Below, one piece after another: positions 1 through 6,711 of a stretch of DNA of 16,349 nucleotides. A program made the translations under genes and the position numbers. Location: the NCBI GenBank assembly GCA_001247695.2, contig LGRX02012810.1, positions 1 to 16,349 of the forward strand. The letters run 5' to 3'. Each line of letters opens with the position of its first letter. Position 1 is the stretch's first letter. Source of the DNA: Cymbomonas tetramitiformis (lineage: Eukaryota > Chlorophyta > Pyramimonadophyceae > Pyramimonadales > Pyramimonadaceae). The notes beneath the pieces were generated by a model. The model saw only the letters and a program-made list of their open reading frames with translations. It did not search any database and was not told the origin of the DNA.

Positions 1-764
1 GTGGTGTGGCACAATGCCACCACCACATACGAGCCAGTTTCCGGTCCTAGACCGAATGGTACAATTCTGAACTTAGAATTGTACCAGGATTTTATCATGA
101 GCGCCAATAGGGCCGGCTGCCGCAGAGTGCCGTGGAGTTGCTCGGTCTGCGAGCTAAACGGCTGGCCGGATACCGGTAAATTACCCGGTATTACCACACC
201 CCATATTCGCATTACCGGTAAAGTAGTCACCTTAATGTGGGGTATATCCCACCCCTAGGACGGGTTCGGCCGTTTTCGTGGAGTTTATCGCCTTTTTTAG
301 TGCCCTATAGAGGTCCCCAGCCGTATATTCCGGGTTGAATTGGTAGGCCCCCAGCTGTTCCCATTGCGCCTCCCAGGCCGAGCCCACAGCCCCGAATACT
401 GAGTCCCGTGGGTATTGCGAGTAGTATGTCTTGGTACATTGAGCGGCGAGGCAAAGACTTCCGTCTGTACTCCCATGGCTGTGTGTACTGCCTCCATCAT
501 TTCCGGGGGAAAGGTCCAGTGGTTTTGGAGGTTCCTTTTTCTGTGCTTCATTTCCGCTTTGCTAGAGTATCTTATTATGAGCAGCTGTGCAATTTCCTCC
601 TCAAAATAAAGTGTCGACATGTATTTTGTGTTCCAGTTTCAGTTCCAGCCTTTTGGCTAGTTGTTTTTCCGTTGGTCGCTGTGCCGCGCCGTCGCCTACT
701 GCATTGGCATATCTGTCGTATACCTGTCATACATGTCATACGGTTGACCGACGGTTGACTTTTT
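1..764. other. Region upstream of the first long reading frame
   Basis: No gene is supported here. Short open frames exist on both strands but show no recognisable domain and overlap each other. The left part holds a 12-bp perfect hairpin (57-86) and several copies of a TACCGG or ACCGGTAA-like string between about 170 and 235, including a near-palindromic ACCCCATATT / AATGTGGGGT pair around 200-245. The right part is more T-rich and leads into the first ATG at 765. It may hold the promoter and 5' leader of the downstream gene, but I see no convincing TATA box or initiator. I looked for a long terminal repeat shared with sequence after 7094 and found none by eye. Confidence 0.4.
57..86. repeat. 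12-bp perfect inverted repeat with 6-nt loop
   Basis: TGGTACAATTCT is followed by a six-base loop (GAACTT) and then its exact reverse complement. It could form a cruciform or an RNA hairpin, or be a remnant of a small inverted-repeat element. No poly-T tract follows, and nothing in the surroundings indicates its role. Confidence 0.6.
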
Positions 765-3329
765 ATGCTTTCTTCCGGACCTTCGCCCCCTTCTACCACC
801 GCAATGGACCCTTCCACCACCACCTTCCCTTTGACCCCCTCAGACCCTACACCAACCGCTTCCACCGCGCCTGGACCTTCGGGCCCTTCCACCACCGTGC
901 CACTGACCCCCTCAGACCCCTCTCCACCAACCGCTTCCATCGCAGGGGTCAGTGCCGGGCAGGTTGTTGACATGTATCAACATGTCCCGGACGTGGCTCA
1001 GTTGCCCTTCAGCGTGCCCTTCAGCGCGCCCCCCAGCATGCAACCCAGCATGCAACACGGCATGCAACTCAGCATGAAACCCAGCATGCAACACGGCATG
1101 CAACTCAGCATGCAACCCAGCATGCCTCAGAGCCAGTCTGTGCACGCCCCCTCTCAAACTTTTCCTTTTATGTTTCATCAACAAGAGGGCGGTTGGAGCG
1201 GCATGCAACAACATGCAACGGGCGTGCAGCAGCATGCAACTAGCATGCAACAGCATGCAACGGGTATGCAACCGCAGTTTCAGCATGCAACCGGCATGCT
1301 CCAGTATGCTCCAGACATGCCATATGCCTCCAGTATGCCGTCTCAGCCTTTTGGAATGCCTCTCCACTATGCCACAGGCTCGCCGCTACCACATACCCCA
1401 GGCGTGTTGACACACGCCCCGTATACCCCAGCTCCGATGTCGACCACTTATGGGGATCCGTGGACATTACCCGCTTATTTTCCACCGCCTCCACCTCCAG
1501 TATATGGAGCTGACCCTGCGTCGGAGGCACGTGCTAGAGAATGGTGGGCAGCGCGAGAGCGCATGGCGGCTGCAGAGCGGGCGGTGGCGACTGATATGAG
1601 AGTGGTCCCCCAACGACTGTATCCGACACCGCCGATGAAACCGACTCCCCACATCGATACTTCTCCTGACGAGGGTGTGGTAAACCACCAGCCGCATCAT
1701 CGTCGCCGTGCTTCGGGTCCAGAGACTCTTGGGAGAACCTTGCCAACACGCACGGAGCCTCAAGACGTGGTGACAGAGGACCTCTCTCAAGCTCACGCGT
1801 CTCAACCTGGGAGCACTACATCCGGCTCCGGCTATGAGTCTGCAGCGGGTACTCAACATAGTCGCAAACGACGAGAACGGCGTCTCAAGTTGGAGAAGCA
1901 TCGGAGGAAGGAGTTGACGGACCAGGAAATGTTGCAGAGGGTAGTAAGCGCTGAGACCGCTCGGTTCCTCGCAGAGACCGAGGCGGGGAGCTTACGCGAT
2001 CAAATGGCTCAGCTAGAGGCTACTACAGCGGAGCGCGAGGTGGCCGAGGAACGGCGTCTAGCAAGAATACGCCGGGCAAGCATGGACACCCCTGTGGTGT
2101 ACGGGTCCGGTGAAGGCCAGCCACGTCATGCAGCGGGAGCGGCTGAGCATGCAACCAGCTCGGCAGAGCATGCAACACAGCATGCAACACGGCCGGCTGA
2201 GCATGCAACACGCCCGGCTGAGCATGCAACCAGCTCGGCTAAGCATGCAACACAGCATGCAACACGGCCGGCTGAGCATGCAACACGCCTCGCCCAGCAT
2301 GCAACCGGTCAGTCTGAGCATGCAACACGCCTTGCTGAGCATGCAACACGCCTCGCCCAGCATGCAACTCGACCGGCTGAGCATGCAACGGGCCCGTCTC
2401 AGCATGCAACACGCCTCGACCAGCATGCAACACGCCTGGTTCAGCATGCAACCAGTGGATTCCAGCATGCAACCAGCGCCTCCCAGCATGCAACCAGCGG
2501 GGGACAGCTTGCCTTGGGCTGGAAGGATGGGACGCCGCTTGCCGCCGATGAAGAATCGCAAAGCCGGAGTAGCGACTATAAGGACACGGAGGACGACCCT
2601 GGTGACGACTCTGGAGATGACCCTGATGGTGACCCGACTGGGGGGGCGGGACCGTCGACGTCAACCACACGGCTGTTAGTGGCCACTCCCCAAGGGGATT
2701 CCTTGTGGGTGCCCCCGGGTGAATTAGCCACTACAGCAACGTTACCCGAGATCACCTCCTCGCGCTATGGTTTGTCGGCAGCCCTGAAGATCTGTGACAA
2801 TCTTGGGCTGAGCCCCGCTCGATACATTTTGAGCGGGGCCGGTAGTACCTCTTTTCCCGAGATACGTCCGCTGCACATCACTGAGGCCTCCACCTACGCT
2901 CTCTTGGTGGACCGCTTGGTGGCAGAAGAGTCTATTCGAGGCACGAGGCGTTCCAGAATTCCGTCACAATGGTACCAATGCCCGAGACGACCGGTGGTGG
3001 ACGCCTTCACGGAGTCGGAGGCGGAAACCTACGAGCTGGATGGGCTACAAGCCCGGGTGGAGGTATGTGCTGCTCCATGGTACTTGGCTACATCGTTTGG
3101 GTCGCCTTCTACGATGTCCCAACCCCCGTTGCAGACTGACTCCTCCACCTTCCCGGCTCCTTCACATCGACTCTCAGCCGATGCCGCGACCTTCACCCCG
3201 ACGGTGACTCATACGGCAGTGGCGGGACCACCTGCCGGGGTTGCACGAGCTCCGGAAGACCCGATGGCGATGTTCACCCTGACGACCGCTCCTACCAGAC
3301 CGCGATCAAGAACGAGAGCTCGCTCTTGA
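765..3329 (+). CDS. N-terminal segment: low-complexity, MQ/HAT repeats, coiled coil
   Basis: This is an 854-codon open frame from an ATG at 765. The ATG at 804 has a better context (purine at -3, G at +4) and may be the true start. Residues 1-60 are Pro/Ser/Thr-rich with an internal duplication. Residues about 91-122 are a four-residue Met-Gln repeat and about 146-180 mix Met-Gln with Gln-His-Ala-Thr. Residues about 365-438 start very basic (RKRRERR) and continue as a charged coiled coil. Residues about 454-577 are 7-residue His-Ala-Thr repeats, and about 597-626 are Asp/Glu-rich. Residues 630-800 look like a folded domain that I do not recognise. The last ~15 codons appear out of frame: the frame one base back continues into the capsid-like segment, so the natural protein probably leaves this frame near 3280. 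Confidence 0.6.
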   Translation: MLSSGPSPPSTTAMDPSTTTFPLTPSDPTPTASTAPGPSGPSTTVPLTPSDPSPPTASIAGVSAGQVVDMYQHVPDVAQLPFSVPFSAPPSMQPSMQHGMQLSMKPSMQHGMQLSMQPSMPQSQSVHAPSQTFPFMFHQQEGGWSGMQQHATGVQQHATSMQQHATGMQPQFQHATGMLQYAPDMPYASSMPSQPFGMPLHYATGSPLPHTPGVLTHAPYTPAPMSTTYGDPWTLPAYFPPPPPPVYGADPASEARAREWWAARERMAAAERAVATDMRVVPQRLYPTPPMKPTPHIDTSPDEGVVNHQPHHRRRASGPETLGRTLPTRTEPQDVVTEDLSQAHASQPGSTTSGSGYESAAGTQHSRKRRERRLKLEKHRRKELTDQEMLQRVVSAETARFLAETEAGSLRDQMAQLEATTAEREVAEERRLARIRRASMDTPVVYGSGEGQPRHAAGAAEHATSSAEHATQHATRPAEHATRPAEHATSSAKHATQHATRPAEHATRLAQHATGQSEHATRLAEHATRLAQHATRPAEHATGPSQHATRLDQHATRLVQHATSGFQHATSASQHATSGGQLALGWKDGTPLAADEESQSRSSDYKDTEDDPGDDSGDDPDGDPTGGAGPSTSTTRLLVATPQGDSLWVPPGELATTATLPEITSSRYGLSAALKICDNLGLSPARYILSGAGSTSFPEIRPLHITEASTYALLVDRLVAEESIRGTRRSRIPSQWYQCPRRPVVDAFTESEAETYELDGLQARVEVCAAPWYLATSFGSPSTMSQPPLQTDSSTFPAPSHRLSADAATFTPTVTHTAVAGPPAGVARAPEDPMAMFTLTTAPTRPRSRTRARS
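811..942 (+). repeat. Degenerate ~58-bp duplication in the N-terminal coding part
   Basis: The stretch about 811-868 and the stretch about 886-942 share CTTCCACCACC, GACCCCCTCAGACCC and CCAACCGCTTCCA in the same order. Both encode a Ser-Thr-Thr ... Pro-Leu-Thr-Pro-Ser-Asp-Pro ... Thr-Ala-Ser pattern. It is a diverged tandem duplication inside a Pro/Ser/Thr-rich leader. Confidence 0.6.
1036..1131 (+). repeat. GCATGCAAC array at 12-bp period (8 units)
   Basis: Units start at 1036, 1048, 1060, 1072, 1084, 1096, 1108 and 1120, exactly 12 bp apart. Six carry a perfect GCATGCAAC; 1072 has GCATGAAAC and 1120 has GCATGCCTC. In the reading frame the core is split as xGC ATG CAA C, giving Ser/Gly-Met-Gln followed by Pro, His or Leu. 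The other arrays of this locus read the same DNA word mainly as His-Ala-Thr. Confidence 0.85.
1201..1302 (+). repeat. GCATGCAAC array with two motifs per 21 bp
   Basis: Motif starts fall at 1201, 1211, 1222, 1232, 1243, 1253, 1264, 1283 and 1294, alternating 10 and 11 bp for the first seven. Perfect GCATGCAAC copies are at 1201, 1232, 1243, 1253 and 1283; the others differ by one or a few bases. Within this one array the word is read in two frames, as Gly/Ser-Met-Gln and as Gln-His-Ala-Thr, giving a 7-residue repeat of the type MQQHATG. Confidence 0.8.
2126..2494 (+). repeat. GCATGCAAC array at 21-bp period (18 perfect copies)
   Basis: Perfect GCATGCAAC copies start at 2147, 2168, 2180, 2201, 2222, 2243, 2255, 2276, 2297, 2318, 2339, 2360, 2381, 2402, 2423, 2444, 2465 and 2486. 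Fifteen of the seventeen spacings are 21 bp and two are 12 bp. A degenerate copy precedes at 2126. The 12 bases between cores vary, mostly GC-rich. The frame reads xxG CAT GCA ACx, so the protein is (E/Q/K)-His-Ala-Thr with three or four variable residues. The wobble bases of three codons never vary, which points to conservation or homogenisation of the DNA word itself. Confidence 0.9.
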
Positions 3330-3985
3330 AGGACATCTACAAGTTGGTGGATGACCTCCCGGAGTTCCCCGGCGATCACTACACGAAGGGCCGGGCCATG
3401 GATGACCTTGAGGAGTTCTCTGTGGCGGTGAATGCGCTTCTGGAGCACATGACGGTGATTGCGGCGCTCACTACTCCCAGCTTTCGGCGTGAGGCGCAAG
3501 GACGCAACCAGCTCTCCACCTTGCTATGGATGATCAAGACCGCCAAGTTGGCCAAGGCCCAGAAGCTGTACGTCGAGGAGATGGCGCCAGGAGGCAGCGA
3601 AGGAGAGGCGTGGAAGGCGAGGTACGCAGCGGTGCCACGGTTCATGGGCGACCTTGCCTTGTCGGTGGACATCACGGACGCCCTGAAACGGCTGGAGTCG
3701 GATCTACTCTCAACGAGGCAGCGATCGGAGGAGAAGACCGGTGCTTTCTACACCCGCATCACCACCCGAACCGCGACTGTCAACTTTGTGGCGGACGTAG
3801 TACGGGGTTGCGGTAAGGTTACCAAACTGGAACTTCTCGAGCTCTTTTGGGGTGGACTACGACACAGCGTTCAAGTGGGTTCCAAGCTGGCGGATCTGGG
3901 GCTGGATACCAGTCACCCGGAGCAGTGGGAAGATGAACAACGTCGACTTGGACGGTCCGACAGACCGACACCTCCGCCATCTTGA
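3326..3985 (+). CDS. Gag capsid-like segment
   Basis: The frame is open from 3140 to 3985 but coding resemblance begins near 3280. There is no ATG at the left edge, so the segment continues the N-terminal frame after a one-base backward shift. It encodes about 220 residues, mainly helical: a DLPEF-P-G motif near the start, a Met/Leu-rich helix with FRREAQGRNQLSTLL, then LRHSVQVGSKLADLGLD near the end. A helical domain just before a CCHC knuckle is the usual arrangement of Ty3-type gag capsid. I infer capsid function from position and general character, not from a family signature. The final residues are out of frame: the zinc-knuckle segment runs one base back. Confidence 0.5.
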   Translation: MKDIYKLVDDLPEFPGDHYTKGRAMDDLEEFSVAVNALLEHMTVIAALTTPSFRREAQGRNQLSTLLWMIKTAKLAKAQKLYVEEMAPGGSEGEAWKARYAAVPRFMGDLALSVDITDALKRLESDLLSTRQRSEEKTGAFYTRITTRTATVNFVADVVRGCGKVTKLELLELFWGGLRHSVQVGSKLADLGLDTSHPEQWEDEQRRLGRSDRPTPPPS

Positions 3986-4599
3986 AGGTTCGTTCCGTGG
4001 CCACGGAAATTGAGACGGCTAAGGTGATGGAGGACGCGGTTCTCCACGACACCATCGCCCGTAAGGTGGCGTTGGAGATGGGATACCGACAGCGGCAAGC
4101 TCCACCACGCAGCACCCCGGCTGGTCGGCCTAGGTGGACCCCGAGGAGGCCTGTGTTGGCGGCCCTCACGTGGGAGCCGGGGACTGCCGGGGGCGACTCG
4201 GCAACAGCGGCTCCTGTGACCGTAAGCACGGCGGCGACCCAAGGATCTCGACCGGCACCTGCGGTGAGGGAGCGGCCCTGTTTTGCATGTGGCTGTCTCG
4301 AGCACTTGGTGGCCAATTGCACAGACGAAAAGAAGTTGGCAATCTGGAAGGCCAACGCCCCGGCGCGGTTGGCGCGAAGGCCAGGGCAAGTGGCGGTTTG
4401 CGTGGAGGTCATTGAGGAGAGAGTCGAGGAGGATTCCCTCAACCCCGAAGAGCTGGAGACGATGGAGGAGATCCTCGCTCTGGCGGATGCTGACGTGGAC
4501 CTCTATGGGGATCTGTGTGCCATGTGTGACATCACGAGCACCGAGGATCCAGCTTTTCGGAGTGGGGAGCCGACAGGGGCTCCCGGGCAAGAGGAGTAA
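3982..4599 (+). CDS. Gag nucleocapsid-like segment with CCHC zinc knuckle
   Basis: The frame is open from 3937 to a TAA at 4597-4599 and has no start of its own. Residues near the left end (SVATEIETAKVMEDAVLHD) look like the end of the capsid domain. A Pro/Arg-rich linker follows, then a canonical C-x2-C-x4-H-x4-C knuckle at 4279-4320 (CFACGCLEHLVANC), the nucleic-acid-binding motif of retroelement gag. After it comes an acidic region rich in Glu and Leu (about 4405-4510). No protease active site follows here. The frame one base back carries on past the TAA. Confidence 0.6.
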   Translation: MKVRSVATEIETAKVMEDAVLHDTIARKVALEMGYRQRQAPPRSTPAGRPRWTPRRPVLAALTWEPGTAGGDSATAAPVTVSTAATQGSRPAPAVRERPCFACGCLEHLVANCTDEKKLAIWKANAPARLARRPGQVAVCVEVIEERVEEDSLNPEELETMEEILALADADVDLYGDLCAMCDITSTEDPAFRSGEPTGAPGQEE

Positions 4600-4922
4600 A
4601 TCTCCATCGACCCCGTGGGCAGAGGCAGCCCTATACCAATGTGGCAGCCCGTCCTTCATGGCCCTCGCGGACGTCACGTGACGAGGCCACCGCCTGTACC
4701 CCGACAAAGCCCGTCTCACTGCGAGTGCTGCATGCCCCAGTGAGCACAGAGGCTTCATCAGATTCACCCCATGGTGTGGCCGCACGGCCCCCCTCCACCG
4801 TCAGCCCGAGGCCCCGTTCATCACGGATTGCCTTCAGTGGCCGAGAGCGCGCACGGCGCGCTACCATTTTGAGCAGACGGCCCCTCTCAGTGGAGGATCC
4901 CCCCCTGCTCGGGGATCATTGA
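4560..4922 (+). CDS. Ser/Arg/Pro-rich continuation segment
   Basis: This frame lies one base back from the knuckle segment and stays open for about 120 codons to a TGA at 4920. Composition is Arg, Ser, Pro and Thr, with clusters such as SGRERARRATILSRR near its end. It has no ATG at the start and no recognised domain. It is included because it bridges the knuckle segment and the next open frame without internal stops; the product is unknown. Confidence 0.35.
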   Translation, partial: EWGADRGSRARGVNLHRPRGQRQPYTNVAARPSWPSRTSRDEATACTPTKPVSLRVLHAPVSTEASSDSPHGVAARPPSTVSPRPRSSRIAFSGRERARRATILSRRPLSVEDPPLLGDH

Positions 4923-5605
4923 CTCCACCGATAACCCCACCGACAGCACATTCTTGTTGGGAGACTTACTGTGCCGAACACGGTGTCCCGATTGACCGCG
5001 GTAATGTTGATGGACCTCCCCCACGTATCCGAGCTCATCACGCGGCACCAGCAGTTCAGCCCAGCGACTACAAGGATCTGCATCTGGCTGCACCGGGGGC
5101 CTCCGAGGTGTACCAGAGTTCCTTGGCGGACCAGCGTAGGCGGTTGACATCGTGGAGCTGGAGAAGTCCGGCTGGGGCTACCTCTGAAAGTGTCCTGCTA
5201 CGACAACTACGCATGACCCTGAAGAAGAAGTCCCCGGCAGAGGCACGCAAGATGGCTGAGCGCAGTCGCCGCCATGCTACACGACGTCCCGCGACTACTC
5301 CCTTCAGCCGTCGCCAACGGAAGTACGAGTTGGACGAGCTTATACTTGCCCGCTTGCGTGGTCGCATGGGCGGCACATTGGGCTTGGCCTTGGCAGAGTT
5401 GAGTCCATGTGAGCAGCGTCGGGCTGTGGAGCAAGAATACGGGCCGAAGACGAATGTACCGCAAGAAGGCCGACCTTGGGAGACGACTGGACTCCGTCGC
5501 CTTCGACAGCGTCAAGCGTCTGCGGCGATATCAATACAGCAGGCCTATCGCTTGTGGGTTGTGGCGACGTCGGCGGGCACAACGAGCGCAGGACACCCCC
5601 TTTGA
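4919..5605 (+). CDS. Basic helical segment with first half of an IQ motif
   Basis: About 229 codons are open, again one base back from the previous segment and without an ATG start. The centre (5215-5350) is strongly basic and helical (LKKKSPAEARKMAERSRR, then SRRQRKYELDELILARLRGR). Near 5520-5560 it encodes AAISIQQAYRLW, the first half of an IQ calmodulin-binding motif. The basic second half (RRRRAQRAQ) lies in the frame one base forward, so the functional reading probably switches near 5560. The tail to 5605 is then out of frame. Function is unknown; nuclear or nucleic-acid binding is possible from the charge. Confidence 0.45.
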   Translation: MTPPITPPTAHSCWETYCAEHGVPIDRGNVDGPPPRIRAHHAAPAVQPSDYKDLHLAAPGASEVYQSSLADQRRRLTSWSWRSPAGATSESVLLRQLRMTLKKKSPAEARKMAERSRRHATRRPATTPFSRRQRKYELDELILARLRGRMGGTLGLALAELSPCEQRRAVEQEYGPKTNVPQEGRPWETTGLRRLRQRQASAAISIQQAYRLWVVATSAGTTSAGHPL

Positions 5606-6341
5606 CTCCCATGCGCTCAAGACGGCCTCAACATGGACCACGGCAGTCCAGCGGGTCAGACAGTGCGGCAAGGCGATTGTGCAGGCTGTGTTCGGACGTG
5701 TTCGACGAGCACACCCACCTCCCAATCCTGCTCCTCTCAAACCAGACGAGACAGTTCTCGCGGCAACTCTGGGATCGAGCCCCTCGGACCTAACCCACAG
5801 CACGGACGAGTCCGAGATGGAGATTCATTGCAGCCAGTACCGGTTGCAGCAACACCGTGAGCAGTCCTCGGAGGAGGATACGCCTACCCGTCGTTCGAAG
5901 CCTTCGAGGAGTGGGAGGAAGCGTACGACCTTGGACCAGCGGATGAAAGCCTGGAGGAAGAAGGAAGCTGCACGTCTTGCGGCTTGGGAGGCTGCGCGTC
6001 TTGCTGCTTGGGAGGGTCTGAGCATGACCCAACAACCGGCGGGCGAATCTGAACACCTCGAGGAGGAGCCGAGTATGACCCAGCAACTGGCGGGCGGATC
6101 GGGCAGCATACCGCCAGCATGCAACCAGCATGCTGCATCCTGCCCTAGTCTGCCCGAGGAGGAGCTGAACATGACCCAGCAACTGGCGGGTGGACCTAAC
6201 AGCCCACGCCGGCATGCAACCAGTCCGGCCGAGCATGCGACCAGCCCGGCTAAGCATGCAACACGCCCAGCTGAGCATGCAACCCGCCCGGCGAAGCATG
6301 CAACCCGCTTGCCTGGCTGGGCATGCAACCAGCTCGCCTGA
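5409..6341 (+). CDS. Segment with IQ second half, WEAARLAA repeats and HAT array
   Basis: This is a 310-codon open frame starting with an ATG at 5409, although the useful reading probably enters it near 5560. It begins with the basic half of the IQ motif. After it come a second basic helix (AIVQAVFGRVRRAH), an acidic Ser/Glu region, and a Lys/Arg-rich helix with a doubled AARLAAWE unit at about 5970-6015. Three copies of a MTQQ(L/P)AGG-type motif follow at about 6022, 6073 and 6169. His-Ala-Thr repeats start at 6212. A four-base excess in the repeat spacing between 6296 and 6321 throws the array out of this frame, and the frame ends at 6341. No known family is recognised. Confidence 0.5.
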   Translation: MSSVGLWSKNTGRRRMYRKKADLGRRLDSVAFDSVKRLRRYQYSRPIACGLWRRRRAQRAQDTPFDSHALKTASTWTTAVQRVRQCGKAIVQAVFGRVRRAHPPPNPAPLKPDETVLAATLGSSPSDLTHSTDESEMEIHCSQYRLQQHREQSSEEDTPTRRSKPSRSGRKRTTLDQRMKAWRKKEAARLAAWEAARLAAWEGLSMTQQPAGESEHLEEEPSMTQQLAGGSGSIPPACNQHAASCPSLPEEELNMTQQLAGGPNSPRRHATSPAEHATSPAKHATRPAEHATRPAKHATRLPGWACNQLA

Positions 6342-6455
6342 GCATGCAGCATGCCTTGCTGAGCATGCAACCAGCCAGCCTGAGCATGCAACCGGCTCGG
6401 CTAAGCATGCAACCTGCCCAGCTGAGCATGCAACACGCCCAGCTGAGCATATGTA
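6212..6455 (+). repeat. GCATGCAAC array at 21-bp period with one 25-bp step
   Basis: Motif starts are 6212, 6233, 6254, 6275, 6296, 6321, 6342, 6363, 6384, 6405, 6426 and 6447. Every step is 21 bp except 6296 to 6321, which is 25. Copies at 6233 (GCATGCGAC), 6342 (GCATGCAGC) and 6447 (GCATATGTA) are variant; the other nine are perfect. One more perfect copy lies alone at 6117. The 25-bp step shifts the reading frame by one base, but His-Ala-Thr reading resumes in the new frame. Confidence 0.9.
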
Positions 6456-6465
6456 TCTGGACTAG
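6322..6465 (+). CDS. Continuation of the HAT repeat in the shifted frame
   Basis: After the 25-bp step, the frame one base forward reads seven further 7-residue units of the form (E/K/G)-His-Ala-Thr and ends at a TAG just after 6460 (HMYLD). A competing frame through the same DNA reads Ser-Met-Gln units and stays open to 6676, so the choice rests on agreement with the preceding His-Ala-Thr units. The stretch 6466-6711 after it has stops in this frame and no clear coding content. Confidence 0.4.
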   Translation, partial: HATSSPEHAACLAEHATSQPEHATGSAKHATCPAEHATRPAEHMYLD

Positions 6466-6711
6466 CTCACCTCCACCAACGCCATTGCTGGAGTGCACCT
6501 CGCGGACACCTTGCGCATGTAAATGGGCCACCGGAGGGCACCCTGAGACTGCTGAGCTTGGACCATCGTCTTCACAGCAACCAGGGGCGCGAGATGCTCA
6601 CGCCGTGTACCCCGTACCGGCCCCGTTACTGCGTCATCTCTTCCACCATCTTCGGTTCGGGGAGCTTGATACCTGAAGACGCCGGGAGCGGCATCGGGAG
6701 ATAGGCCGCTC

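Noticed and set aside
1..258. 85-codon frame at the left edge
   Set aside because: It starts with GTG at the window edge, contains the 12-bp hairpin, and shows no domain; chance is likely.
575..973. Reverse-strand Gly/Glu/Val-rich frame
   Set aside because: It is the shadow of the Pro/Ser/Thr-rich coding start on the + strand.
2126..2494. Possible CRISPR array
   Set aside because: The constant part is only 9 bp with 12-bp variable parts, lies in a eukaryotic coding frame, and no cas genes are present.
2058..2561. Reverse-strand open frames over the repeat arrays (Cys-Met-Leu or Leu-His-Ala repeats)
   Set aside because: The palindromic core GCATGC without stop codons keeps every frame open on both strands. 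The + strand frame is longer and links to the coiled coil and acidic regions.
3140..3985. Programmed -1 ribosomal frameshift sites at the gag segment joins
   Set aside because: No slippery heptamer with a downstream stem was seen in either overlap, and the shifts lie within a domain rather than between gag and pol.
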